From Noviherbaspirillum pedocola (lineage in GTDB: Bacteria > Pseudomonadota > Gammaproteobacteria > Burkholderiales > Burkholderiaceae_D), in NCBI RefSeq assembly GCF_016632335.1, contig NZ_JAEPBG010000008.1, forward strand, positions 228,203 to 292,202: 64,000 nt of DNA, written 5' to 3'. The translations under genes were made by a program, and so were the position numbers. Positions within the stretch are counted from its first letter, which is position 1. Each line of letters opens with the position of its first letter. This document shows, piece after piece, positions 16,697 through 24,663 of this stretch. Under the pieces are notes generated by a model. That model was not told where the DNA came from. It did not search any database and worked only from the letters and a program-made list of their open reading frames with translations.

Positions 16697-17062
16697 TCAA
16701 TCACGCTGCCGGTCCCGGGGGCCCGGGCTCGACAGCAACATGCTCAGCAGCGAGGTGCACTGCTCGAGGAAAAACATCGTCTGTCCCGCGGACATGCTTT
16801 GCGCGTCCGCCACTGCCTGCTGATACGTTGCCATCGGCAATTGCCCTTCGAAGCGCTCGACGCTGAGCCTGCCATCTTCGTAGCTCAGCTGTTCTGCTTT
16901 CATCCATGCCTGGCCTTCCTGGACATGCAATTGCTGCGATGTGCAGGTGAAACGCAGAAAGGACGCGGGCGACCAGCCCGGAAGCGCATGCCTGGTTGCC
17001 GGCATGCCGGCGTGGGGAATGGCTTGCAGAGCCGCCTTGCTCTTGTCGGAAAGAAGTTTCAT
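16697..17062 (-). CDS. Hypothetical protein, 121 aa
   Basis: A soluble protein starting MKLLSDKSKAALQAIPHAGM with no recognised family. Its middle (FLRFTCTSQQLHVQEGQAWM) and C-terminal helical part (YQQAVADAQSMSAGQTMFFL) look like a compact alpha/beta fold without a signal peptide. It lies between the GT4 gene and the DUF1540 gene on the same strand and may be co-transcribed with them. Confidence 0.55.
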   Translation of the reverse strand: MKLLSDKSKAALQAIPHAGMPATRHALPGWSPASFLRFTCTSQQLHVQEGQAWMKAEQLSYEDGRLSVERFEGQLPMATYQQAVADAQSMSAGQTMFFLEQCTSLLSMLLSSPGPRDRQRD

Positions 17063-17130
17063 CGCTTGCCTCGCATGGTGCGCAATCGAAAGCGTTCAGC
17101 ATGCGCATACCCCGGCAAGGACGTCATGCG

Positions 17131-18405
17131 CTACGTCAAGGCCTTGGGAGGCTTGCCGCGCCAGGCGTTCTGCACGCGCCAGGCGCTCAGCTTGACGCTG
17201 TACCAGGCCAGGCGCCAGGCGCGGGCTAGCATGCCTTCCCCGAGACGCCTTTCGCGGCGCGAATAGCTGTTGACCAGCGTATTGATGTCGCGCTGCATGC
17301 GCCGCACCTGGTAACGCTCCTGGAATGCCTGCCGTGCGCTGGCTCCCAGGCGTTGCCGCAGTTCGGGATCATCGCGCAGCCGGAGCATGCATGAGGCGAA
17401 GGAGGCGGCCGAGCCCGGTTCGGCGAACAAGCCGGTTTCGCCATCCACGATGGCTTCGACCGTGCCGCCGGCGCGCGCGCCGATGACCGGGACGCCCATG
17501 GACGCGGCCTCGAGCAGGGACAACGCGAACGCTTCCTGCTCCGCGGCCGATACCACGCAATCGGCAGCGCCGAGAATAGCGGCGACGTCGTCGCACCAGC
17601 CGCAGAAGATCACGCGCGCCCCTCCGGCCGCTTCCTTCAAGCGTGGCAGGCAGGGGCCGTCGCCAACGACGATCAGCGTGAGGTTCCGGCCGGGGCTTGT
17701 CGAGGCAAGTTTGAACGCTTCGACGATGAGGTCGACCCGCTTCCATTCAACCAGCGCGCTCAGGCTGGCGATAACGAATTCGTTCTCGGCAATGCCAAGG
17801 GTGGCGCGCATGTTTGCCATGGCGCCCTTCCTGGCTTCGGCGAGATCGTCGACGCCGTTGTAGACGATGGAGAAGCGCCCTTCCGGAAAGCCGTCGCGCA
17901 CGAAGTTCTGCAATGCATAGGCCGACACGCCGATCAGGTGAGAAGCGCCGTAGGCAAAGGACAGCAGGCGCAGCTTCGGCCGGTAGCTGGTATGGATGTA
18001 GGCCAGCGTCGGCGTGCCGGTGAGCAGGCTCGCCGGGATCATCCACTGGCATGGCGCCAGGCTGTTGCAGAGAATGAGATTCGGGCGCAGGCGGCGAATC
18101 AGCGCCCTGGCCTGGCGGATCAATCCCATCAATGCGGCGACGCTGCGCACCTTGCCGCTGCCTGCGCCAAAGCCTATCGGCGCGGAAAAATCGGAAAGAA
18201 GGATTTCGCGCGCGAGCGGCGCCACCATGGCAGCGAGCGTCGCATGATTGGTCCACAACACGAGCTCATATCCGCATTCGGCAATACCCTTGGCTGCATT
18301 CAGCAGGCAGCGCTCGCTGCCGCGGAACTGCGCATCGCCGAAATGCACCAGCAGCACCAAGGGTGCGGCCTCCACCTGGACACCTGTTGCACGCGCCTGC
18401 TCCAT
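17131..18405 (-). CDS. Family 4 glycosyltransferase
   Basis: A 424-residue GT-B fold enzyme. The N-terminal half starts VLLVHFGDAQFRGSERCLLN. The C-terminal donor domain contains SLSALVEWKRVDLIVEAF, LTLIVVGDGPCLPRLKE and the E-x7-E segment EQEAFALSLLEAASMGVP, followed by GGTVEAIVDGETGLF. It transfers an activated sugar to a cell-surface glycan precursor; donor and acceptor are unknown. It is apart from the polysaccharide operon at the window start but may serve the same envelope pathway. The basic C-terminal 60 residues could contact the membrane. Confidence 0.87.
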   Translation of the reverse strand: MEQARATGVQVEAAPLVLLVHFGDAQFRGSERCLLNAAKGIAECGYELVLWTNHATLAAMVAPLAREILLSDFSAPIGFGAGSGKVRSVAALMGLIRQARALIRRLRPNLILCNSLAPCQWMIPASLLTGTPTLAYIHTSYRPKLRLLSFAYGASHLIGVSAYALQNFVRDGFPEGRFSIVYNGVDDLAEARKGAMANMRATLGIAENEFVIASLSALVEWKRVDLIVEAFKLASTSPGRNLTLIVVGDGPCLPRLKEAAGGARVIFCGWCDDVAAILGAADCVVSAAEQEAFALSLLEAASMGVPVIGARAGGTVEAIVDGETGLFAEPGSAASFASCMLRLRDDPELRQRLGASARQAFQERYQVRRMQRDINTLVNSYSRRERRLGEGMLARAWRLAWYSVKLSAWRVQNAWRGKPPKALT

Positions 18406-18632
18406 ATCGCCGCTCTTTCATCGAAGGACGTTTGTACTCGACAGTACCAGCGGCATCCGGCGGAATATTGTGCTGGGATAAATGTCTGGCGTGCGAAGCG
18501 GGAACAGCGCCAGTCGCGCACGAATGAACCTTGCCCGATTTACTCCCGCTTGCGATGCAATACGCGTTGCTCTTGGACCTCATGTATTGCTACGCATCGC
18601 AGCGCATGCAAACTGCGCCGCGATGCAAGGCC

Positions 18633-19715
18633 TCAGGCTTCCTCGACCACCAGCGCGCCGCGCCGGATCTGATCGCGCTCCATCGATTCGAACAAGGCCT
18701 TGAAGTTGCCTTCGCCGAAACCCTCGTCGCCCTTGCGCTGGATGAACTCGAAGAACACGGGCCCGAATACCGGCTGCGAAAAGATCTGCAGCAATAGCCG
18801 CCGGCTGCCATCCTTGGTCGCACCATCGAGCAGGATGCCGCGCGTCTTCAATTCCGCCACGTTCTCGCCATGGCCGGGCAGGCGCTCTTCCAGCATCTCG
18901 TAATAGGTGTCTGGCGGCGCCGGCGTGAAAGGCACGCCGGCCATCTTGAGCTCATCCAGCGTCTGCATCAAATCGTCGGTCAACAGCGCGATGTGCTGTA
19001 TACCTTCGCCGTTGAACTGCATCAGGAATTCCTCGATCTGGCCGCCGCCCTTCTTCGCTTCCTCGTTCAGCGGAATGCGGATCAGGCCGTCCGGCGCCGT
19101 CATCGCCTTCGAGGTCAGGCCGGTGTATTCGCCGGTGATGTCGAAGTAGCGGATCTCGCGGAAGTTGAACAGCTTCTCGTAGAAATTGGCCCAGTAGGCC
19201 ATGCGGCCGCGATACACATTGTGGGTCAGGTGATCGATGATCTTCAGCCCGGCGCCCTTCGGATGACGGTCGACGCCATCGATGAACTCGAAGTCGATGT
19301 CATAGATCGACTTGCCATCTTCGAAGCGGTCGATCAGGTACAGCGGCGCGCCGCCTATGCCCTTGATCGCCGGCAGCCGCAACTCCATCGGCCCGGTCGG
19401 AATCTCGACCGGCTGCGCGCCGTGTTCGAGCGCGTAGGCATAGGCCTTGTGGGAATTCTTCACGCGAAAGCCCATGCCGCAGGCCGACGGGCCATGCTCG
19501 GCGGCGAAGTAGGACGCCACGCTGTTGGGTTCATTGTTGACGATGAAATTGATGTCGCCCTGCCGGTACAGCGCCACGTCCTTGGAACGATGGACCGCGA
19601 CCCGGGTGAAGCCCATGGCCTCGAATACCGGCTCGAGCACGCCGGGCGTGGGCGAAGCGAACTCGACGAATTCAAAGCCCATCAAGCCCATCGGATTGTC
19701 GAAGAGGTCGGACAT
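18633..19715 (-). CDS. hppD: 4-hydroxyphenylpyruvate dioxygenase
   Basis: A 360-residue non-haem iron dioxygenase converting 4-hydroxyphenylpyruvate to homogentisate in tyrosine breakdown. Two VOC domains are visible. The iron ligands expected for the family are H162 (in IIDHLTHN), H241 (in [10 protein letters not shown]) and E323 (in [10 protein letters not shown]). The C-terminal [20 protein letters not shown] is a strong HPPD signature. It is divergent from an Lrp-type regulator; homogentisate dioxygenase and fumarylacetoacetase genes are not in this window. Confidence 0.95.
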   Translation of the reverse strand: MSDLFDNPMGLMGFEFVEFASPTPGVLEPVFEAMGFTRVAVHRSKDVALYRQGDINFIVNNEPNSVASYFAAEHGPSACGMGFRVKNSHKAYAYALEHGAQPVEIPTGPMELRLPAIKGIGGAPLYLIDRFEDGKSIYDIDFEFIDGVDRHPKGAGLKIIDHLTHNVYRGRMAYWANFYEKLFNFREIRYFDITGEYTGLTSKAMTAPDGLIRIPLNEEAKKGGGQIEEFLMQFNGEGIQHIALLTDDLMQTLDELKMAGVPFTPAPPDTYYEMLEERLPGHGENVAELKTRGILLDGATKDGSRRLLLQIFSQPVFGPVFFEFIQRKGDEGFGEGNFKALFESMERDQIRRGALVVEEA

Positions 19716-19752
19716 GGCGCGTCTCCTGGATTGGTGTGAATGACCCCAAGAT

Positions 19753-19799
19753 CATAGTCCGCGCCCTGCGCACAGAGTGCGCATGTTATGCGCTATATT
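19753..19799. promoter_or_regulatory. Divergent hppD/Lrp-type promoter region with 17-base palindrome
   Basis: TGCGCAC and GTGCGCA form a perfect inverted repeat around AGA at 19767-19783. A minus-strand -10-like TATGAT lies at 19753-19758 and a plus-strand TATATT at 19794-19799, so the palindrome sits where both -35 boxes would fall. An Lrp/AsnC dimer bound here could control both genes. The placement is seen in sequence; the regulation is inference. Confidence 0.5.
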
Positions 19800-19848
19800 G
19801 CTGGGCCTGCGCAAGAAATCTCCTGAATCCAACCAGCAAGAGCGAGAA

Positions 19849-20373
19849 ATGTCCGCCATTACCGTCGACCGATACGACCTGGAAATTCTGTCCGAACTGC
19901 AGCGCAACGGCCGCGCCACCAACGGCGCACTCGGCGAGCGGGTGCATCTGTCGATGTCCCAGGTCAGCAGGCGCATCCAGCGCCTCGAGGAAAGCGGCGT
20001 CATCCGCCAGTACGCGGCGCTGCTCGACAGCGAAGTGCTCGGGCTGGGCGTGCTGGCGATCACCTCGGTCACGCTGGGCCGCCATGGCGAAACCCAGGGC
20101 GATGCCTTCGAGCAGGCCGTGGCCGACATGCCCGAGGTGCTCGAATGCCTGTCCGTGACCGGCGAAGCCGATTACATCCTGCGCGTCGTTGCCACCGACC
20201 TGGCCTCATTTTCCGAATTCATGATGAAGCGGCTGCTGCGCCTGCCCGGCGTGGTCAATGTGAAGTCCAACATCGCGTTGAAGCGCATCAAGGAAACGCA
20301 TGCGTTGCCGCTGAACCATGTGACGCAGCCGGCGCAGGTCACGCGCCGGGTGGTGTTGTCGAAGAGCGCCTAA
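19849..20373 (+). CDS. Lrp/AsnC-family transcriptional regulator
   Basis: A 174-residue regulator with an N-terminal HTH (DRYDLEILSELQRNGRATNG, then LSMSQVSRRIQRLEESGVI) and a C-terminal ligand-binding RAM domain (VLECLSVTGEADYILRVVAT, LPGVVNVKSNIALKRIK). The ATG at 19849 gives the standard MxxxxxDRxDLEIL start and follows GAGCGAGA. Divergence from hppD suggests control of aromatic amino-acid breakdown. Its stop codon lies within the left arm of a long inverted repeat. Confidence 0.9.
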   Translation: MSAITVDRYDLEILSELQRNGRATNGALGERVHLSMSQVSRRIQRLEESGVIRQYAALLDSEVLGLGVLAITSVTLGRHGETQGDAFEQAVADMPEVLECLSVTGEADYILRVVATDLASFSEFMMKRLLRLPGVVNVKSNIALKRIKETHALPLNHVTQPAQVTRRVVLSKSA

Positions 20374-20466
20374 CAAAACGCTCCAGGGCTAGGCGCGGCA
20401 CCGCAGACAGGTCAACTTGTACGGCAAGGTGCCGCAACGACGACATGGGGCGTTTTGTTAGGCGCT
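20365..20466. repeat. 102-base element bounded by a 17-bp perfect inverted repeat
   Basis: AGCGCCTAACAAAACGC (20365-20381) is perfectly inverted at 20450-20466. Inside is a second inverted pair, GCGGCACC (20395-20402) and GGTGCCGC (20428-20435). The arms can fold into a nested hairpin spanning the gap between the Lrp-type gene and the convergent SDR gene, so a bidirectional terminator or a dispersed intergenic repeat are both possible. Confidence 0.6.
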
Positions 20467-20516
20467 CAAAGTCGGCCGGAGCCGCTTGAATCGCTAGTGC
20501 CGCTATTCCAACTGAG

Positions 20517-21221
20517 TCAGCTGAGCCCGACCACCGGCAAGGCTGCGCCATGAATCGCGCGCGCGGCATCTGATGCCAGGAACAGGATCGTATCCGCCAG
20601 CGCATCCGGATCCACCCAGTGCGAGGGATCGGCATTCGGCATCGCCGCACGGTTTTCCGGCGTGTCGATGATGCTGGGCAGCACGCAGTTGACGTTGATG
20701 CCCTTTTCCCGCAGCTCGGCCGCCATCGATTCGGTGATGCGGATCACCGTATCCTTGCTGGCGCAGTACGCGCCCATGCGCGCCAGGCCCCGTCCCGCCG
20801 AACTCGCCGCGACATTGACGATCTTGCCGCCACCCGCGGCAATCATGGCCGGCACAATGGCGCGCGCCATGTGCAGCATGCTTTTCATGTTGGCGTCGAA
20901 CAGCAGATTCCAGTCGGCATCGGTGGTCTCATGCACCGTCGTGCCCATGCGAAAGGCGCCGGCCAAATTGCACAGCACATCAATGCGGCCGCAGCGCTGC
21001 AGCGTCGCATGCACCGCGGCTTCGACCTCGGCAAGCTGGGTCAGGTCCGCCGAGGCGAACAGCATGCGCTCATGCTCCTCGCCATAGGCTTGCGCCAACT
21101 GCTCGCGTTCACGCGCCACCAGCGCCAGCCGCGCGCCGCGCCGCGCGAAAGCCCCGGCCACCGCCCTGCCGAGGTTGCCGGCCGCGCCGGTGATGACGAC
21201 GGTTCTGTCCTGAAAGTCCAT
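20517..21221 (-). CDS. SDR-family oxidoreductase
   Basis: A 234-residue short-chain dehydrogenase with TGAAGNLGRAVA near residue 10, NLAGAF near 83, the catalytic Ser in VAASSAG and GAYCASKD (Tyr-x3-Lys). The ATG at 21221 has GAGGAGAA just upstream, excluding the in-frame start seven codons earlier. The substrate is unknown. It lies 26 bases downstream of the pterin dehydratase gene on the same strand, so it may work with that gene. Confidence 0.82.
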   Translation of the reverse strand: MDFQDRTVVITGAAGNLGRAVAGAFARRGARLALVAREREQLAQAYGEEHERMLFASADLTQLAEVEAAVHATLQRCGRIDVLCNLAGAFRMGTTVHETTDADWNLLFDANMKSMLHMARAIVPAMIAAGGGKIVNVAASSAGRGLARMGAYCASKDTVIRITESMAAELREKGINVNCVLPSIIDTPENRAAMPNADPSHWVDPDALADTILFLASDAARAIHGAALPVVGLS

Positions 21222-21247
21222 ACCATTCTCCTCGTGGGCCACAGCGC

Positions 21248-21553
21248 TCAGGGCTGCGGCGCGCAGCGCGCATAGGCCGCATCGGCGATGCGCGCCAGCC
21301 GCAGGTCGCGCTCGGTGAGACCGCCGGCGTCATGCGTGGTCCAGGTCATCGTCACGCTGTTGTAGACATTGCTCCATTCAGGATGGTGGTCGTGCTTCTC
21401 GGCCGCCAGCGCGATCTGCGTCATGAAACCGAAAGCCTCTACAAAATCGGCGAAGCGGAAGCGCCGGGTGATGGCGCTTCGCTCGGCATCGTATTGCCAG
21501 TCGGGCAGATCGGCGAGCGCTGCTTGCGCGGATTCGGGTGACAGTTTTTCCAT
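21248..21553 (-). CDS. phhB: 4a-hydroxytetrahydrobiopterin (pterin-4a-carbinolamine) dehydratase
   Basis: A 101-residue protein matching the family at full length, with [20 protein letters not shown] carrying the active-site His residues, [13 protein letters not shown] before it and [11 protein letters not shown] after. It recycles the pterin cofactor of phenylalanine hydroxylase. No phenylalanine hydroxylase gene is present here, but hppD about 1.5 kb away fits phenylalanine/tyrosine breakdown. Confidence 0.93.
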   Translation of the reverse strand: MEKLSPESAQAALADLPDWQYDAERSAITRRFRFADFVEAFGFMTQIALAAEKHDHHPEWSNVYNSVTMTWTTHDAGGLTERDLRLARIADAAYARCAPQP

Positions 21554-21594
21554 GGAGCTCTCCTTGGCGAAATCACGTTCGTGGTCCGAGGAAA

Positions 21595-21921
21595 TCAGGG
21601 CGTGGAGTTTCGCTTCGCTTGCGCCCCGCCCCTGGGTTTGGCGCTTCTTCCGGGACGCTCAGTGAGGCGGCCGGTCACATATTTGTGCAGCACGCTGGCG
21701 ATCAGGGTTTGATACGGAATGCCTTCTTCCAGCGCCCTGGCTTGAATGTCCGTGAGGTCAACCGAGGACAAGCGAATATTTACCCGTTTGTCCTTGACTG
21801 CCGTTGCACGCGCAGCCGCTTTGAGTTTTGCCAGCTCGCCCTTTGTTGCCACGGACTTCAGCTTGCCCTTTTCATAGGCTTGAAGGATATCGTCGTCATA
21901 TTCATCCATTGCCGGCGTCAT
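21595..21921 (-). CDS. BrnA/CopG-like antitoxin
   Basis: A 108-residue protein with a charged N-terminus ([20 protein letters not shown]) and a ribbon-helix-helix-like segment ([20 protein letters not shown], then [20 protein letters not shown]), as in CopG/BrnA antitoxins. It starts inside the end of the toxin gene (20-base overlap), matching the BrnT-then-BrnA order. The basic tail ([17 protein letters not shown]) is likely flexible. It should neutralise the toxin and repress the pair. Confidence 0.78.
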   Translation of the reverse strand: MTPAMDEYDDDILQAYEKGKLKSVATKGELAKLKAAARATAVKDKRVNIRLSSVDLTDIQARALEEGIPYQTLIASVLHKYVTGRLTERPGRSAKPRGGAQAKRNSTP

Positions 21922-22201
21922 CTGCTGCTCCTTGTTTCAAATAGTCGCGTGTTGCCTTGCGACTGGGTATTGCCGTCTTCAGAAAGTAGTACGAGGTCTC
22001 CTCAACGTACGGAACCAGGTAGGCATAGTTACAGAGTTCAACCATGAGAATGCGTTGCCCTGGATATTTTTCAGAATTCGGATGCGCCAGAATGTCCAGC
22101 AGACCGCCGGCTTCGATAGCGACAACGATACTTTCGAATGACACGCCGCGCTCAGCTTTGAGCGTCTCGTTTTTCTGAGCGTTCCATCGAAAGGGTTTCA
22201 T
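21902..22201 (-). CDS. BrnT-like ribonuclease toxin
   Basis: A 99-residue protein of the BrnT (DUF497) type: FRWNAQKNETLKAERGVSFE at the N-terminus, then YPGQRILMVELCNYAYLVPY and the C-terminal IPSRKATRDYLK. BrnT toxins are small RNases of the RelE fold. It precedes and overlaps the antitoxin gene. GC content is lower than in neighbouring genes, which fits a mobile toxin-antitoxin module. Assignment within the BrnT family is by pattern, not alignment. Confidence 0.75.
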   Translation of the reverse strand: MKPFRWNAQKNETLKAERGVSFESIVVAIEAGGLLDILAHPNSEKYPGQRILMVELCNYAYLVPYVEETSYYFLKTAIPSRKATRDYLKQGAADDAGNG

Positions 22202-22345
22202 GTGGCGATGCTATCACGCTGTGTGCCTTTTGTACTCATCAAGCTACAGCTGCTGATGGCAATGCCTGGGAGAACAATCCCATCGCGATTGAAGACGACG
22301 CGCCGGTTGCCAGCGCGCCCGTCCGGCCTGTGTTGCCGATGCTGC

Positions 22346-23107
22346 TCAACCCCGTCCCGGAATCGCCCCGACGTAGCTGCGATTCCACGTCGGGCTGATG
22401 ACGATCTCATTGATGCAGGCATGCGCCGGCATCTCGGCGACGAAGCGTATCGTGCGTCCCAGGTCTTCGGCCTGCAGCATGCGCGCTCTTTCTTCGGGCG
22501 GCGGCGGCACCGGACGTTTGTCCAGAATCGGCGTGGCCACTTCGGCCGGGCAGATCGCGCAGGCGCGGATGCCGTTCACGCATTCCTCGAGGTTCAGGTT
22601 CTCGCTCATGGCCACGACCGCATGCTTGGCCGCGCTGTAGGCCGGCCCGGTGACGGGAGAAAGATACTTGCCGGCCCAGGATGAGATATTGATGATCAAG
22701 CCTTCCCTGCGTTCACGCATCCCCGGCAACACCGCGGCGATGCAGTAGTAGCTGCCATCGAGGTTGACGCGGATGACCTGGTCCCAGCCCGCCGTGGTCT
22801 GCCGGTCCCATGCGCGGTTCGGCACGTTCAGGCCGGCGCTGTTGACGAGGATGTCTATCCTGCCGTGCTTTGCCAGAATGGCTTGCGCCGCCGCATTGAC
22901 CGCTTGCGCATCGGCCACGTCCAGGGCGATCGCATCGGCCTTGCCGCCTTCGGCGATGATGCTTGCCGCCTGCTGCTGCACCAGCTCCTCGCGCCGGCCC
23001 GACAGCACGACCAGTGCGCCGGCCGCAGCCAGCTCCTTCGCACCGGCCAGGCCGATGCCCGATCCGGCGCCGGTGATCCAGGCGACCTTGCCTTCGAGGG
23101 TATGCAT
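22346..23107 (-). CDS. SDR-family oxidoreductase
   Basis: A 253-residue classical short-chain dehydrogenase with TGAGSGIGLAGAKELAAAGA at the N-terminus, LVNSAGLN near 90, IINISSWAGK (catalytic Ser) and GPAYSAAKHAVVA (Tyr-x3-Lys). The C-terminal INEIVISPTWNRSYVGAIPG is less typical. GGAG lies about seven bases before the ATG at 23107. The substrate cannot be inferred; no operon partner is evident. Confidence 0.83.
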   Translation of the reverse strand: MHTLEGKVAWITGAGSGIGLAGAKELAAAGALVVLSGRREELVQQQAASIIAEGGKADAIALDVADAQAVNAAAQAILAKHGRIDILVNSAGLNVPNRAWDRQTTAGWDQVIRVNLDGSYYCIAAVLPGMRERREGLIINISSWAGKYLSPVTGPAYSAAKHAVVAMSENLNLEECVNGIRACAICPAEVATPILDKRPVPPPPEERARMLQAEDLGRTIRFVAEMPAHACINEIVISPTWNRSYVGAIPGRG

Positions 23108-23309
23108 TCATGTCTCCTTTGTTGTTTGGGTGATTGGCAGAGCAGCAATGTAGCCGGTTTGCGCCAGCCTTGCCAGAACCGGCGCCGGCATGCGAGCGTG
23201 CGCAGCGAGAGGCGCGTTTGATCCGGCGCAAGATCGTGTTCGCAAGCGTCCATGCGCAATGCGAATGACGACACACTTTTGCGGTCGATGCGACTTCATC
23301 CAGCGTTCC

Positions 23310-23537
23310 ATGGAGCCGGCCATGCCGCAAGCCATCATCATCGAAGGGTATCGGGTATCCAGCGCCGCGCAGCAGCAGGGCGGCGTCTGGCAGGTGCTGT
23401 GCCGCGTGGAGCGCGGCGGATTGCTGATGATCGATGTGCGCCGCGAATACCGGCATTGCTCGCGCACCGTGGCGGAATCCTGTGCGCTGATCTTCGCTGC
23501 GCGGCAGCTGCATGAGTGGCTCGGCCATGGCGAGTGA
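23310..23537 (+). CDS. Small hypothetical protein
   Basis: About 75 residues from the ATG at 23310, or 71 from the ATG at 23322. The sequence AIIIEGYRVSSAAQQQGGVW, VERGGLLMIDVRREYRHCSR, then AARQLHEWLGHGE suggests a small alpha/beta protein. There is no signal peptide and no recognised family. It could be a minor gene or a chance frame; its divergence from the SDR gene and codon use like its neighbours favour a real gene. Confidence 0.5.
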   Translation: MEPAMPQAIIIEGYRVSSAAQQQGGVWQVLCRVERGGLLMIDVRREYRHCSRTVAESCALIFAARQLHEWLGHGE

Positions 23538-23688
23538 AGCGCGGGGCGGGCGCATCTTCGCCTCCTGCATGACCGGAGTGGCAATGCTCATTTCTTGATG
23601 CCATCCGCCTGCGACGCTGCGCAGGATGGAACGCCGGCCATGCGGCGCGATCTATGGAATATCGACAACGGATAAAGACAGGCACACC

Positions 23689-24033
23689 ATGGCAATCCAC
23701 CACGCTCGCCCCGGCGAGGTCTTCGATCTGGCCCATCCGCAGCAGGAAGTGCCCAACAGCCAATCGACCGCGCTTTTCCGTACCGACGACATCGAAGTCA
23801 TACGCCGCGTGCTGCGCGCCGGCGAAAAGGTGCCCGAGCACTGCGTGGACGGCGACATGACGCTGCAATGCCTGTCGGGCGCGGTGCGGGTCAGCGCCCA
23901 TGGCGCCACGCAGGCGCTGGCGCCCGGCAAGCTGATGTATGTCGCCGCGCGCGCGCCTTACCAGCTGGAAGGCGACGGCGGCGAGGGCGTGGTGCTGATG
24001 ACCATCGTGCGGGTGCGGGAGAAAGGCGCCTGA
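23689..24033 (+). CDS. Small cupin protein
   Basis: A 114-residue protein with a cupin-like core: VLRAGEKVPEHCVDGDMTLQ, LSGAVRVSAHGATQALAPGK, then MYVAARAPYQLEGDGGEGVV. The usual second metal-binding His is not obvious, so it may not be an enzyme. The ATG at 23689 gives the compact product. The DUF2721 gene starts one base after its stop, so the two are an operon. Confidence 0.72.
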   Translation: MAIHHARPGEVFDLAHPQQEVPNSQSTALFRTDDIEVIRRVLRAGEKVPEHCVDGDMTLQCLSGAVRVSAHGATQALAPGKLMYVAARAPYQLEGDGGEGVVLMTIVRVREKGA

Positions 24034-24034
24034 G

Positions 24035-24490
24035 GTGGCGCTGCACGGCGTCGCCTCGCTGAGCGACATCAGCGATGTCAGCCGCCTGATCCAGCTCGCC
24101 ATCGCTCCGGTGTTCCTGCTCACCGCGGTCGGCAGCATCATCAATGTGCTGACCAGCCGGCTCGCGCGCGTCGTCGACCGCGGCCGCAAGCTCGATGAAG
24201 TCGATGGCCGCGCCGGCGCTCAAGCCGACCCGGTCAACGAGCCCGAGCGCATCAACTTGCGCCACCGGCTGTGGCTGATCTATCTCGCGCTTGCCTTCGA
24301 GGTGTGCTGCGCGCTCTTCGTTGGCCTGTTGATTGCCGCGGGCTTTGTCAGCGCCGCGCTTGGCGCCAATCTCGCGCTCGCCATCGCGCTGATGTTCATC
24401 CTCGCGATGGCGTCCTTCGTCGCCGGTCTGGCGGTGTTTCTGCGCGAGATATTCCTGGCGGTCCAGTTCACCCGGCACCGGATGCAGTAA
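24035..24490 (+). CDS. DUF2721 membrane protein
   Basis: A 151-residue protein with three predicted membrane segments (AIAPVFLLTAVGSIINVLT, LIYLALAFEVCCALFVGLLI and ALMFILAMASFVAGLAVFLR), and the DUF2721 signature LTSRLARVVDRGRKL after the first. It uses a GTG start at 24035, one base after the cupin stop. Function is unknown. It ends before an AT-rich 170-base gap. Confidence 0.8.
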   Translation: MALHGVASLSDISDVSRLIQLAIAPVFLLTAVGSIINVLTSRLARVVDRGRKLDEVDGRAGAQADPVNEPERINLRHRLWLIYLALAFEVCCALFVGLLIAAGFVSAALGANLALAIALMFILAMASFVAGLAVFLREIFLAVQFTRHRMQ

Positions 24491-24663
24491 GAAATGGCGC
24501 GGCAAAAATATTACTTTTAGTTAATCCATATTTTTTCTGGAACGAATCTTCATCATTGCCTTGTGGTAAGCGAGCATCTTGGGCTAGCATCACGGCCTAA
24601 TATCCAGCGCCGCGCTGCGCCCCAGGGCACACGCCCTTCCCTGTTCCGAAAACCATAACAATC

